A DNA stretch of 64,000 nt, taken from NCBI GenBank assembly GCA_916700875.1, contig CAKAKS010000067.1, forward strand, positions 2,471,409-2,535,408. The letters run 5' to 3'. The notes under the pieces are model-generated. The model had not been told where the DNA came from and ran no database searches. It saw only the letters and a list, made by a program, of their open reading frames with translations. This document shows positions 1 through 11,159 of this stretch, piece by piece. Positions within the stretch are counted from its first letter, which is position 1. Each line of letters opens with the position of its first letter. The translations under genes and the position numbers were made by a program. Source of the DNA: Sebastes aleutianus. Lineage: Eukaryota > Chordata > Actinopteri > Perciformes > Sebastidae.

Positions 1-324
1 GTAATGTCTTGTTTGTTTAATCCATACAAAAAGAAAGGTGTAAATGTTGTAGTTTTATGGGAGTTTATGTGCTATGCACTCTTTCTTTGATGGGACCAAT
101 GACCTCCTGGAGTCCCAGTTGGTTCCCTGGAAACCTCAGTAATAACGGGAAGTGTTTCAGTAGACTGGTCACTTGGACAGCACATTAAGGATGCTTGATA
201 GGAGTTTGTTAAACAGTAATATAAGCCACCTAGTGTTAAAAATTGCATCTTCTGGCCAGTTTGAGGTCAGTGGATGATTTTTACTTGAATAGAACTTGAA
301 CTATGTTTATTTTTGTCATTCCAG

Positions 325-1637
325 GCCCCAAGTAATCCAAGCATCAACATGACCAGAGATGTTGTCATTCAGTGTTTGATGGTGTACCTTGGGGAATCGA
401 CGGATCAACTCTTAAAAGAGTATGATGTAAGTTGAATGTTAAAGTATAAAGAAACTGATTTCTCTCTCTCATTTCTCACCTTGTACAGTATGTCTTGGGA
501 AGGTCAAATAACACAATACGATCTTAACTCTATTTCTTCAGTAATTCTTGGCAAGCTAATAGTTTTTATAGGTTTGTTGAGTCGTGTAAGTAATCATTGT
601 CCTCTCTGTGTGTAAAGTCTTTGTTTTCCATTACGGAATTTGTACGTACTACTGTAGAAATAGGTGTTACTAAATGCTCACCATCTCATTCTGATTTCAC
701 CAACTGACATAATTCAAGTTATCAGTAGTTGACTTCTTCTCTTTAGAATTTGGCCCTAAAAGTTCCTAGCTAAGAGTTTCTTCCTAAGAGCTATTCACAA
801 AGCAGCTGAGAGACAGTTTTATAGAGAGACTGAGGCAACTTCTAAAATAAGTTAAGTAGCAGAGTTGATCCAGTTGCTGTGGATTACTTCAAGTTTCAGG
901 AGTGAGCTTACACTGCCATAGAGGACTGGTTGACAGGTGACCAGCCTGTGTTTGTGAATGTAGAATAAGCTATTCATCAATACACAAGTGCAAGGAAGAA
1001 ATTAATTTATGGAGCAATGGATTGATTTAATTTCAAAAATTTAATTTATAAATATTTACAACTGTGAGTCAGTTCAGACCATCATCTCTGGTGTCACTGA
1101 ATTGTTTTGATTTGTTGGTGAGCTGATTGGATCTTTCTTAACTTACCTGGCATAAAAATATGCTTTTGCAGGTACATTATTTCAGATTTTTCTAAAACAC
1201 TGATGTGCAACAGCTTTGACAGCCCCAGATTTCCTTTTCCAAAGGGTTAGAAGCAATTTGGGAGATGTTCAATTAGGACCCTCTCTATTGGCTGCATACT
1301 CTGAAATACAATGTTTGTGCTATTTCAGGATGCTGATGAAGACAGTGTGTCACAGGACCTTGCTGTACAGAGGATGAAAATCTACAACATCAAGACTAAT
1401 ACTTCAGAGGTTCCCGGCGACATCGGTATTGTGATCGAGGGCATGAAAGTTCTGACTGCTCTGGGTAACTTTCCAAGGGCTTGCTCCTTGCTCGTTGGGT
1501 TGGCATATGCAGTGAACCTCGCCTATCCAAAGGAGCTCAGGTACACGCTTGAAGTCTTCCAGAAACTCTTCCTCGAGCTGGATTGTTTGAATTTGTCCCC
1601 AAAAGTGAACAGCGTCAAGAATAAGCTACTAGCTTAA
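325..1637 (+). CDS. 3' end of a SAMD3-like multi-copy fish protein (last two coding exons)
   Basis: Two coding exons are visible. Exon 325-426 (34 codons, phase 0) follows a pyrimidine-rich acceptor ending in ttccag and precedes a gtaagt donor. Exon 1329-1637 follows atttcag and ends with TAA at 1635-1637. The apparent ATG at 1311 is intronic, so it is not the start; the true start is left of the window. The first exon reads TRDVVIQCLMVYLGE...LLKEYD. The last contains DIGIVIEGMKVLTALGN, then GLAYAVNLAYPKELRYTLEV and a closing KVNSVKNKLLA. From memory this matches the C-terminus of a large, functionally uncharacterised fish family often auto-named 'sterile alpha motif domain-containing protein 3-like'. 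No catalytic motif is visible and I assign no function. The presence of an intron argues against a processed copy. The gene converges on pard3. Family call moderate; exon structure good. Confidence 0.65.
427..1328 (+). other. Intron of the SAMD3-like gene
   Basis: This 902-bp stretch lies between a gtaagt donor and an atttcag acceptor. It is moderately AT-rich with no open frame of note. I see no recognisable repeat or RNA gene in it. Bases 1-324 are likewise the 3' part of the preceding intron. Confidence 0.6.
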
Positions 1638-2470
1638 GAAAATGGACCCTTGCAGAATGAAGGGAATTGTTAAGTAATTGTGAAAACTGTCACATTGTTA
1701 CTTTCAAGGGTTAGTTATCTTTGTAAAATGCACAAGTTTCAGTGATGCAGGTGGTTGTTTAGAAAGAAACAATCATACTCATTTGAGGGGAGTGGTATTA
1801 TGTTTTTGACTTAATAATGCCACAGGTAGCTGTTCTTGTACCTTGTGATTCTACTGTGTACACCAGGGATGCAAATTTAATAGGTTTTAATTGGGGAATT
1901 TTAACAAATGAATAATGTGATTGTCCAGAGTCCTATTTTAGCCAGTAGTGAAGATGTAAGGCAAATGTAAGCACTTGACCTTATCCCAAACTGTAAGTCA
2001 ATTAACATGTGATATTTTATCGCTTACTTTTAGCTGTTTGAAAAACATAATGGCCCTGAGGATTTCAATTAGTGCATGTCATAAAAAAATATTTCATATT
2101 CAAATTTAAAAAATAATTGCAGTCTGAAAACATACAACGTAATTTAAATGCAATAAACTATCAGGACTAAACCTTTAATCACATCCAAAAAAAGGAATCT
2201 GTGCCTGTAATAAAGTGATGGGCAGAGGTTATAGGTCATTGTGCAGTTTTGGTAAATTTAGCCTTTTCATCACTCCAAGTGAACATCTGTCTGTCAAGTA
2301 GTCTCAAGTATACATTTGTCAGGTAAATATTAATTGTATCCCTGTTGTACACCTGCATGGTTTCTTTCTTTGTTTTATTATAGCCCCTCTCTACTTTATT
2401 GTTGTATGTTTGCACTTTGCACTTGAAAAACATTGGAGAAACTTAATAATTTATAAATGGCTCAAATAAA
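1638..2470 (+). other. 3' untranslated region with candidate poly(A) signals
   Basis: AT-rich non-coding DNA follows the TAA stop. AATAAA hexamers occur at 2152-2157 and 2465-2470. The second is followed by a T/G-rich stretch (tgtttacctgctg), as expected for a cleavage element, so it is the better candidate. Transcript data would be needed to place the real end. Confidence 0.45.
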
Positions 2471-2550
2471 TGTTTACCTGCTGTACTTATGCATTGTGAT
2501 CTGTTGGCCCAACCGAAGTAAACTGTGGCACCAAAAAGGCATGATATTTA

Positions 2551-2656
2551 GTAGATTAGACATAGAAAATTTGTGGCAACAAAGTGACAATCAATATTAT
2601 TAAGTAGATTAGACATAGAAAATTTGTGGCAACAAAGTGACAATCAATATTATTGA
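2551..2656. repeat. Two-copy tandem duplication, 53-bp unit
   Basis: The block starting gtagattagacatagaaaat at 2551 recurs at 2604 with near-perfect identity through tcaatattatt. The period is 53 bp. The identity suggests a recent duplication. Confidence 0.9.
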
Positions 2657-2733
2657 ATAGATCAAAGCAACAATGTGTTAAAATGTTAGTTGATATTATG
2701 TATTTTATATAGTGAATCCAAATCATTTTTACC

Positions 2734-2988
2734 CAAATAATTAGTAAATATAAATTAATTTCCCCCAAATAATTAGTAAATATAAATTAATTTCCCCCAA
2801 ATAATTAGTAAATATAAATCAATTTCACCAAGATAATTAATTGATATAAATCAATTTCAACCAAATAATTAATAAATATAAATCAATTTCACTAAGATAA
2901 TTAATTAATATAAATCAATTTCAACCAAATATTCAGTAAATCTAAATCAATTTCACCCAGATATTCTGTAAATATAAATCAGTTTTCC
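2734..2988. repeat. AT-rich minisatellite, about 8 copies of a 31-33 bp unit
   Basis: Unit starts are at about 2734, 2766, 2798, 2829, 2862, 2893, 2926 and 2958. The unit begins caaataattagtaaatataa and ends in a C-rich patch. The first three copies are nearly identical and spaced exactly 32 bp. Later copies alternate between two variants (a caaataatt type and an aagataatt type), which suggests a higher-order dimer. Confidence 0.92.
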
Positions 2989-4467
2989 TTGTGAAATTAA
3001 TTTGGATTTACTTAATTTATTCAATACTTTTTAATCAAATTTGTAGTAGTAAAATCTACTCAATTATATTACGTGTCACTTTGTTGCCTTAATTTTTTTA
3101 AGTTAACCATTGATCACATTTTTTAGGGTGTATGTACACAAATCAAATAGATTCAATTTCGTGACTATTTCACAAACTGCCGTGAGACTGAGTATTTGAG
3201 TATTTAGCGCTGCCTTTAGATACAGACATCAGCTCGTCTGGTCGGCTTCGGGACAATGATCTTGTTTGCCACCGTTGAGCAGTCAGCTGCTGCATCTCCT
3301 TCATATCTGCCTCATGCTTTCACTCCCGACCCCGCACGCTCATTATGAGCCTTCACTGTTTGTTAAGCATGGATGAACGCAGTCACTGTGGCAGCGTGCT
3401 GGATCTTCACCTATTAACACTTCCTCCGTCAGTCAAAACTCACTGTTTGAACTAACAACACGGTGTCAATGTCAACCAATTTGCATGGAAGGAAAACAGA
3501 GTTCACACTTACACATTATGTTGCTTTGATTAATGAGGCAGAGTTGGTTGGAGCTAATTTAAAAAAAAAAAAAAAAAACTGATTAAAAGTTGGTGCACCA
3601 ACTCTTCCTCTGCTTAATTAATTTATATTTAAGCTGTTTTGTGGACATTCTTTTCTCGACTTACTTGCACTAATTTAGCAGAAGAAGTGGTCAAAGTGTC
3701 CCTGCAGAGGACCAAAAATGTACAAAGATAGTTGGGGTCATTTTGTATTTTCTTGTATTTAACACAGGCGAGCTGAGCAGTTACACCATCTGGTGTACAG
3801 AAGCCCTTTCTTTGACATTAGGCAATTTCACAAACCCGTCCATCAATCATTCAGGCGCTACACACATGCGATCCTGTACAGATGCGTGCGAAGCTCTCAC
3901 ACACGGATCCAAATCTGCTTGCTAATCTCTTTCACTTAGTCCAAAACACACACACACACACTTGATGACAGATCAGGCCACCTCAGAGAGACTGATACGC
4001 ATGCAAACTAACACACATACTAACTAACACTTTCAAAAAAAAAAAAAACCTCTCAAAACAAACACCCATCAAAAAAGAATCAATCACTAGCGGGGGCGTC
4101 TGAAGCAACAAATTGTCCAGGGGCCATTTTTCCATCTCCGTCTCTTTCTCCCTGACATTTTCCGAGACATTAAAAGCCACTGAGTCTTGACAGGAACTGA
4201 GACCAGATGACAGTTATATTCTGTGCTGACAAAACTCTGACAGGTTAGACCATAGAGTCTACCAGGAAAACACCCTAACAGAATGGAGATGTAAATGCTG
4301 CACTCAAACATCTGCTACATAGTATTATTCTTATACGGTGTGTTCAATTGATTAGAATCTTTACTGGTGTTCACCATATTATAATAAGCACACTATAATC
4401 AGTAGCAACTGGAGGAGTACCAAAGGCCAAAGGGAAGATGTTCTGACAATAGATATGTCAATCCTAC
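2989..4467. other. Non-coding DNA between the SAMD3-like gene and the last visible pard3 exon
   Basis: If pard3 continues leftward this is intron. It contains an A18 run at about 3560-3577, a short CA run at 3948-3961 and an A12 run near 4036. I found no sequence resembling the next expected Par-3 exon (the one that begins after the RIMG-type junction in mammals). Nothing else is recognised. Confidence 0.6.
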
Positions 4468-4621
4468 CTATCGTGCGTGGCATCATTCCTTGTCGTGGCA
4501 TCAAGTTGTCATCAAGACCCTCCAGGCCACCGTACAAGGAGTGGGAGATCCGGCGCTCGTGGTCGTCCAGGGAGGTGTTCATAGTCTGCTGACTGCCCCC
4601 CAGCGGGCTCCCTGGTGTCTC
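4468..4621 (-). CDS. pard3: pard3 exon: conserved segment after PDZ3
   Basis: The 154-bp exon (51 codons plus one base) sits between cctcgttcag|GAGACA and ACGATAG|GTAGGA. It encodes ETPGSPLGGSQQTMNTSLDD, then [20 protein letters not shown] and MPRQGMMPRTI. The [20 protein letters not shown] core matches mammalian [20 protein letters not shown], a block not shared by PARD3B. The exon ends in phase 1, as in mammals, so at least one more coding exon is required. None is visible in 1-4467. Confidence 0.95.
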
Positions 4622-5634
4622 CTGAACGAGGAGGGAGCTGATGTTAGAATCATATTTACACATTCTTTGTTCCCTCTGATTATGCTCATAAAACAGATTA
4701 ATAAAGGCTAACTCTTATCATATCTATTGTGAACAGTTTGTGAAGCCCTTTGAGAGGACATAGGCCTCTTGGTTAATAAAGAATAAATACTCCTTTGTTC
4801 TTGAGTAGAAAGTTAATTAATGCACTACAGTTTCAGTTACAGCAAAGTCCATGATGTACACACAAACATGTTTTAGCCATTTGCTAAACAGCACTGAATG
4901 GATACAGAGGGCAGCTATCCACACTAATGCTAGCAGTGTGGTAACCATGATAAATGAGCATGGATTTCCAATAGGCTGTTAAGCCACAGGCTGTTAGCGA
5001 GCTAGCGCTCCCCCCCCGCAGGGGATGGTTAGCTTGCTAGCATCTTGACATTTCCCCTGGGACCCATGATGACACTCTCTTGTTTGCTGGACAAATAGAC
5101 CATTTGTTGGCCCTTGTCATCCATTAACGCACACCCACCGCCTGAGAAGGTTTGTGTGTGTGTGTCTTCGCACCGCATTGTTTGTCCATTGGACAGTTGA
5201 CCGTATTGATTTGCTATGGTCTCTGCATTTATTCCTGAAGACGATGACAGCTCTCGCCATAAAGATAACCACCGTCGCTGGCATCGCATAACGAGCGATA
5301 ACACTATCGCACTGGAGTCAATACCGGAGCCAAATTACCCCGATCAATGACTGTAACTAGGCTAGGCTGGGGTTCGATTTTGGCAGAAGGTCTTTGCCCA
5401 ATGATCCTCTCAGCTCACTAAATTGTTGAAGTGCTGTAATAACCGCCGCCGAATAGATTCCGATGTAAACAAACAAGTCTAATTTACAGGAGAATACGTA
5501 TGTGGGTACATTAAGAGGCTGGCAGAAGAAGTGTGAGGTGTGACGAAGTGGATTTCAGACTAGAAAGCTGCTTGTTAAATCTCCACACAAGAAATATTTT
5601 CACTTCCTGAACAACTACAAATTAGCTCCCTGCA

Positions 5635-5760
5635 GTGGTAGAATATCCATAACATAAGTAAAAGGATCAATACCAATAATATTTGATACAATGTATCAAA
5701 AGTACACAAGTATTTTTAGCTAAATGTACTTAAGTATCATACGTACGTGCAAGCAGCATT
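5635..5760. mobile_element. Fragment of the 'acttaagtaaaagt' fish repeat family
   Basis: It begins gtggtagaatatcc and carries aagtacacaagtattt and tgtacttaagtatc. It shares these motifs with 21482-21790 and with the more complete insertion at 42100-42716. The family ends in cagtgg-type termini, which suggests hAT ancestry. Partial copy. Confidence 0.5.
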
Positions 5761-5813
5761 TAAATGTTATACTCAGCGGCTGTGGAGACAATTTTAAGGT
5801 ATACTGTTGGGTA

Positions 5814-6452
5814 TATTAAAGATGAAGTAGGCGAGATTGGAGTAAATATGATTAAAAAAAGTTATTTTTATAAAACGGTCGCTATATCAGTTGTACATGA
5901 AACAGGTAGGAAACTGGTGCTCCTAACGGCATCTGCAAGATTTCACAGACCGGAGGAAAACAAGCAGTAAGAACTGATCTGAAGTCTGCTGTCCATCTGC
6001 TGTCTATAAGAGCCGGCTGTCAATCACTCGCGAACTCCGACCAAATGGTCAAACTAGGCAGCGCTGATCCAATATGAATCAATTTTATATTACGTTAATG
6101 CCTATTTCTCTCCACAAATGTTTTCAGAATCATCTTGTAGTGTACTGTTTAGCTGTAAAATGAGAAAGTTGGTGACGCGGCAGCCATTGTGAAATCTGGT
6201 GAAGGAACGCCAAGTTCCGGTCACATGACCGGAGCACAGCCAATAGGAACGCTCTCTCTCTCTGAAATGACCTGTGATTGGTCAAAGTCTCCCGTCACTA
6301 GGCTAGATTTTCTAAAGCCTGAAAACAGCCATGAGGAGGAGCAGAAGTCTAGTTTTCTCTCAGAACACTTGAATTTCAATATGCTGAAAGGTTATTATGG
6401 AATTTCTGCCTAATGATGCCAAAAATATATACTGCCTACTGAAGCTTTAATC
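5814..6452 (+). mobile_element. Non-autonomous DNA element, copy 1 (inverted partner at 8423-9438)
   Basis: The left end is ttaaagatgaagtaggcga near 5816 and the right end is cctactgaagctttaatc near 6437-6452, an imperfect inverted repeat. The body (aagttatttttataaaacgg, gatttcacagaccggaggaa, gtgtactgtttagctgtaaa, ctgtgattggtcaaagtctc) reappears in reverse complement at 8423-9438. No transposase is encoded. The 74-aa open frame inside it is a by-product. Confidence 0.75.
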
Positions 6453-8422
6453 TATAACAAGATATCACAACTTAGAAGATCGGCCACAGCATTGAGGACA
6501 CTGAAGTCGTGTCCTCAGTATTGCTTCTGGGAATGGTAAGGATGCTCGGAAGAGTTAAGAGTTTATTTATTCTAGTTTTGAATTGTTTTTATATTTTGAT
6601 TCAAATAAATAGGTATTTCACCACCAGTATTAGATATCTGAACTGGACAAATGAAATGACATGATCCACAGCTAACAAGAGCCAATCGAACCTACACACG
6701 GATGCAACAAATCTTCCACGGAAACAAACCCATTTCTAAGGTCGCCATACGGTGCTGTGACTGTTGGCGTGCGGCTGCTCTCGACTTTCAATGAGATAGT
6801 TAATGAATTGGCCGGCTGAGGGGCTCCGAGATGAAACGCCTCGGTAATAGTCGGGGGGATTCGCCATACTGAGGAACGCATCGACAAATCACACCGCAGC
6901 TCATCACATATTCAGGCTGATAATTGAGCTCCGGGAAGGTCTCGATCCCATCGGGCGCCAACGGTGATGAGGAAGTCAGCTGCTCTGGGTTCACTGTGTT
7001 TCTGTAGGGGATGGAGGAGGGAATGGGAGCGGTAGGGCTTGTGATTTATGCGACGGCAAACATTTGAGATTGATTTGAGATCGGCTGTCAAGGGATGGAG
7101 ACGCGGAGAGGAGAGTAAATACAGGATTAGTTGATGCCATATGTCATCGGGTATGAAAACATGTCAAAATACACCACCGCTTTCTTCTCAAAGTCATTAG
7201 GTATTATTTAATTTTAACAAATATTTGATGGACAGCTGGTTGGTATTAAGAATCTATATGGAGACACTATAGGAACTTTAAATGAGCTCTGAGCAGTCTC
7301 TTTGAGAGTGAGGGTATTAAATTGTTGTTTTCCTCCTCTCTGAGTGTCTTGGACACTTTTTCTTAAAAATAGCCAGACACTTGGACAGCCTCAGGCCATG
7401 CCTCGGGCTCTGCATGTGAAGCAGAGATTGACGAGTCTCCCGGCGCTCGAATTTTATTCATCCACCATGTTGTCTGTTAAGTCTCACTGCCTTGACATGG
7501 CCGCAATACACACACACACACTGCTGGGTATCTGTTTGCAAACGAACACACAGACAGATCCTTGAAAACGAATGCATACATGCATAAGTAGGATGTACCG
7601 AAGCACAAACTGCTACACACTCATACACACACACGTACACAAAGATGTGTGCATGTACACACACAAACACAAAAACACAAAAACACACCTCCAGGCTTAG
7701 CCTCTGCTTTCAATTACCAGACGGGCCGAGGGGAAATCAAAACTTTGACACACCAGGTTGGAAAAGGGAGAGCGGGGGAAGCCAGGCAGTGCCAGAGGCG
7801 TACACATGCACACGCAGATGTGCACGCCCGTACGCAGACACACAGCAGCGGCGCACACGGACTCAGCCTCAGCTTTCAAGCAGGCGACAGGCCAAGGTGT
7901 ACAGAGAATGTAAAAACATGACATTGAAGGGGAGGAAAAAAAAGTTGTGTAGCTCAGTTCGCAGCCATGTTTTATTTTTTTTTTCTCTTCCCTCCAGCTG
8001 CCTCAAGGGAGGTGAGCATGCGTGGGAGGGGTTGGTGAACTACTATGACCTGACTACTTACTCTTTATTTCATGAAACAATTCATTGCTGCTCAAGAGGG
8101 TATTTCCCAGTGGTTTGCTTTGGGTTGTGTTGGACATTTATCACAGAAGGGGCCTTGTTGAAATGGTGCCTAATGACTCCACGTCCACAAAAGTGTCTTT
8201 ATTTAGAACGGCAGAGTCAGATCAGATGAGTTCCATTTTTATATTTTTACAGGAAAAGACTAATAAACTATAATTACAACTACTTTGATATTAAATAAGA
8301 TCACAAACAACCCAAGTCTGTATCATTTGACCAGATATTAAATTAAATATGTAGAGCTGCAACGATTAATCTATTAGTTGTCAACTATTAAATTAATCGC
8401 CAACTATTTTGAAAATCGATTA

Positions 8423-9438
8423 AAGCTTCAGTAGGCACAATGTTTTTGTCATCATTGGGCAAAAAATCCATAATAATCTTTCAGCATATTGTAATTCAAG
8501 TGTTCTGAGAGAAAACTAGACTTCTGCACCTCCTCATGGCTGTTTTCAGGCTTTAGAAAAGCCTGGTCCGTGACGGGAGACTTTGGCCAATCACAGGTCA
8601 TTTCAGAGAGAGAGCGTTCCTATTGGCTGTGCTCCTACTGGTGGGCGGTGCTTCGTATTTCCTCAACTGATCTCTTTCTCATTTTACAGCTAAACAGTAC
8701 ACTACAAGATGTTTCTGAAAATATTTGAGGAGAGAAATAGGCATAACAGTAGCGCTGCCTAGTTTGACAGTTTGATCGGACTTCGCGAGCGATTGACAGC
8801 TGGCTCATATGGCAGCTAGACGGTAGACTCCAGATCAGCTCTGATTGGTAGTTTTCCTCCGGTTTGTGAAATCCTGCAGATGCCACAAGGCAAAAATGAG
8901 CATGGCTCACATACCCCCGCTCACTGCTTGACCCCTACTAAAGTAGGGCCAATGGTTTTGCCCTTTTGCAACTAATGGAATTAGTCTAGTGAGCACAATC
9001 TAGCTTGTTATTAGCTCACCTTCCTCAGAATAAGTCAGTAGAAGACAGAGTTTTTGTCCAAAATTGCAAAAAATTTGGGGGGACCCAGGATTTCTAACCC
9101 CCATAAGGCACAAGTAGAACACACTGTCAACCATCATACCAAATTTGAAGTTCTTAAGTTAAATAGTTTCCGAGTTCTGCTCCGGAAACGAAAGTGTGAC
9201 ACGCAAACGGACGGAAGGACGGAAGGACGGACTGACGGACTGACGGAAGGATGGACACACAGAGTGCTATCTACCCCCGACTACGTTGTCTAGGGGTATA
9301 ATTAGGAGCACCGGAGGACACCGGAGGACACAGAGGTTACCTGTCTTATGCTCTCCTGTCTACTGATAAACTGGCCGTTTTATAAAAATAACTTCTTTTA
9401 ATCATATTTGCTCCATTTCTACCCACTGCAGCTTTAAT
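8423..9438 (-). mobile_element. Non-autonomous DNA element, copy 2, carrying its own insertion
   Basis: It starts ttaaagcttcagtaggcac and ends actgcagctttaatt, an inverted pair of termini. Its body is the reverse complement of copy 1. Alignment by eye with copy 1 shows an extra block of about 415 bp at roughly 8887-9303, so this copy was itself a target. Orientation is opposite to copy 1, 2 kb away. Confidence 0.75.
8887..9303 (+). mobile_element. Insertion inside copy 2, ending in an (ACGG)n tail
   Basis: This block is absent from the related copy at 5814-6452. It runs from about catggctcacatacccccgc to ctacgttgtctaggggtata and includes gttccgag...ctccggaaacgaaagtgtga and a degenerate ACGG array at 9207-9252. 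The 3' simple-repeat tail suggests a SINE-type or similar element, but I see no clear pol III boxes. Confidence 0.5.
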
Positions 9439-9568
9439 TGGTTTGAGTTTAGTTCATTAAGATCCCCATTAGCTACAGCATTGCAGCAGCTATTCTTCCT
9501 GCGGGGTCCACAAACACACTTACAATGTGACAGTGCAAGAATAAGTAACAGTCATTTTTTAAGAGAAA
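9439..9568. mobile_element. LINE 3'-tail-like fragment
   Basis: The sequence cattaagatccccattagct followed by gcagcagctattcttcctgc and ggggtccacaaa resembles the 3' region of a non-LTR element widespread in fish. It lies between two parts of the split hAT-like element. No reverse transcriptase is present. Confidence 0.4.
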
Positions 9569-10208
9569 AAGCCTAAATTCTCTGATTCCAGCTTCTGAAA
9601 TGTGAATATTTTCTGGTTTCTTTACTCCTCTATGACGATAAACTGAATATCTTTGAGTTGTGGACAAAACAAGACCTTTGAGGACGTCATCTTGGGCTTT
9701 GGGAAACACTGATCGACATTTTTTCATCATTTCCTGACATTTCATAGACCAAACAACTATTTGAACTGGTTCAAGTCCCAGATCAGCTGGTAAAGAAACA
9801 TCTGAGCAGTAATTGTGAATGAAAGCAATCCCCCCCTCCCTTTACTCAATAACAAATGTCCTTGTGCAGTTTTTCCACTGGAATTGCTCCGGGGTCAACA
9901 GTCAACACTACACTACCGCAGCTGTAATGTGCAGCTCTGAGGCGCTAATGTGTGAAACTCAAGTGTGAAGCAGGCTGCTGCTGCAAAAGGTCATATGTGC
10001 TCAGTCAGAGTAAATAAAAGAATGTATCATTACATGTCTTTGTCATAGCCCATGTACTGTTTTGATCATGCAGACTCCAACTATGACATTATTCAGTTTA
10101 GGTGATCACAAATCTTTTATCCAAAATGTTGTCCCTATATACTCTACTGAAAACAGTTGGCCACACAGCTCCGTCTCAATCCAATCCGTCTTTCATTTTG
10201 TCCCTTAC

Positions 10209-10379
10209 CTCGTTTCTTTTAGTCACTCGTCTGGCCACAATGAGCTGGATCATCCCGCGTTTGTTGCCTTCCGTTGACATGGACTTGCGTAGTGTCTCCA
10301 TGGCGTCCTGGTTGGTTTTGGCCAATAGCGACTCTCCATTGACAGCAATCAACTGGTCGTTCACTCGAAGCCGCCCATC
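10209..10379 (-). CDS. pard3: pard3 exon: second half of PDZ3
   Basis: The 171-bp exon (57 codons, phase 0 at both ends) sits between caccaacag|GATGGG and AACGAG|GTAAGG. It encodes DGRLRVNDQLIAVNGESLLA, then KTNQDAMETLRKSMSTEGNK and RGMIQLIVARRVTKRNE. It is nearly identical to mammalian PARD3 through the carboxy strand of PDZ3. VTKRNE replaces the mammalian ISKCNE. Confidence 0.97.
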
Positions 10380-11115
10380 CTGTTGGTGGACAAGAAATCA
10401 GATGTTAAAAAAGTGCATCTTTTGGTGTTTAATAGCACAGAGAGTGGAGGCTGTATATTTCCAACTACCAAACAGCACACGTGTGATAAATAAAGAGCAG
10501 CCACATCTCCAAATTTAACTTTAACCCTTATCTCATCAGACTAATCTCAAGTCTCAATCACAGAGTGTATTTTGGTTCTAGTCATGATCTAATCTCTTAC
10601 AGTGAAGTGTGATTTTAAGTCCATTATTATGTTCTGTCATAATAATGGACGTGGATGTTTGGATAAAAAAACTCAAGTTGAAAGACGACCGACATTGACT
10701 GCAGCACAGCATCACAGAGAGCAGACAGAAAACAGGACACTTTGTGTGAACAGATTTGATCGCAGATGAAGCCTTTCTTTATAATTGCTGAGGAAAACAG
10801 AAAAGCAGTTTTACTTCACTAACTGTGCCGAGGGCATATGGAGAGATTTTAAACATCAATTCAGTTTGATGCATGACATCTCTCCTTTATAAATATATAT
10901 GTAATGCCTCTGCTGCTAATTGTATATATAAATACAGAAAAAACGTTGTAAAAAAAATAAAAACATATATATATTTTTTTTAAAAAGGTTGATGGTAATA
11001 GGCCCCCTTTTTATTATTATTTATTCTATTTAGTTTTTTATTCAGTATCATTCTTTATAATGTATTATGTATAATAATATGTATTTTATATATATATATG
11101 TATATATATATATAT

Positions 11116-11159
<44 letters not shown>

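Larger units (their letters stand above)
8353..9765. mobile_element. hAT-like element split by a later insertion
   Basis: The left part 8353-8424 (agctgcaacgattaatctat ... aaaatcgat) and the right part 9569-9765 (aaactgaatatctttgag, gacgtcatcttgggctttgg, catttcatagaccaaacaac) are the two sides of a common fish hAT-like repeat. A LINE-like tail and a second element separate them. A further fragment of the right side is at 24240-24416. Confidence 0.6.
4622..10208 (-). other. pard3: pard3 intron, repeat-rich
   Basis: This 5.6 kb intron holds a fragment of an 'acttaagt' repeat (5635-5760), an inverted pair of one non-autonomous element (5814-6452 and 8423-9438) and a nested repeat stack (8353-9765). 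Bases 7500-7690 are CA-rich. The open frames at 7645-8229 fall in CA-rich and purine-rich DNA and have no protein-like composition. Bases 6460-7490 show nothing I recognise. Confidence 0.6.

Noticed and set aside
1311..1328. ATG at 1311 as a start codon for the left-edge gene
   Set aside because: It falls before a good acceptor (atttcag at 1322-1328) and the family homology begins exactly after it, so the bases are intronic.
2734..2988. Regularly spaced 32-bp repeats, considered as a CRISPR array
   Set aside because: There are no unique spacers; the units are contiguous and diverged. It is a minisatellite in a vertebrate genome.
3743..3925. Short plus-strand frame near the presumed pard3 intron
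   Set aside because: No homology and no splice context. Its composition is that of neighbouring CA-rich DNA.
7645..8229. Open frame of 194 codons on the plus strand
   Set aside because: It begins in CA-rich repeat DNA, has no recognisable domain, no splice or codon-use support, and lies in a pard3 intron. Overlapping frames of similar length exist on both strands.
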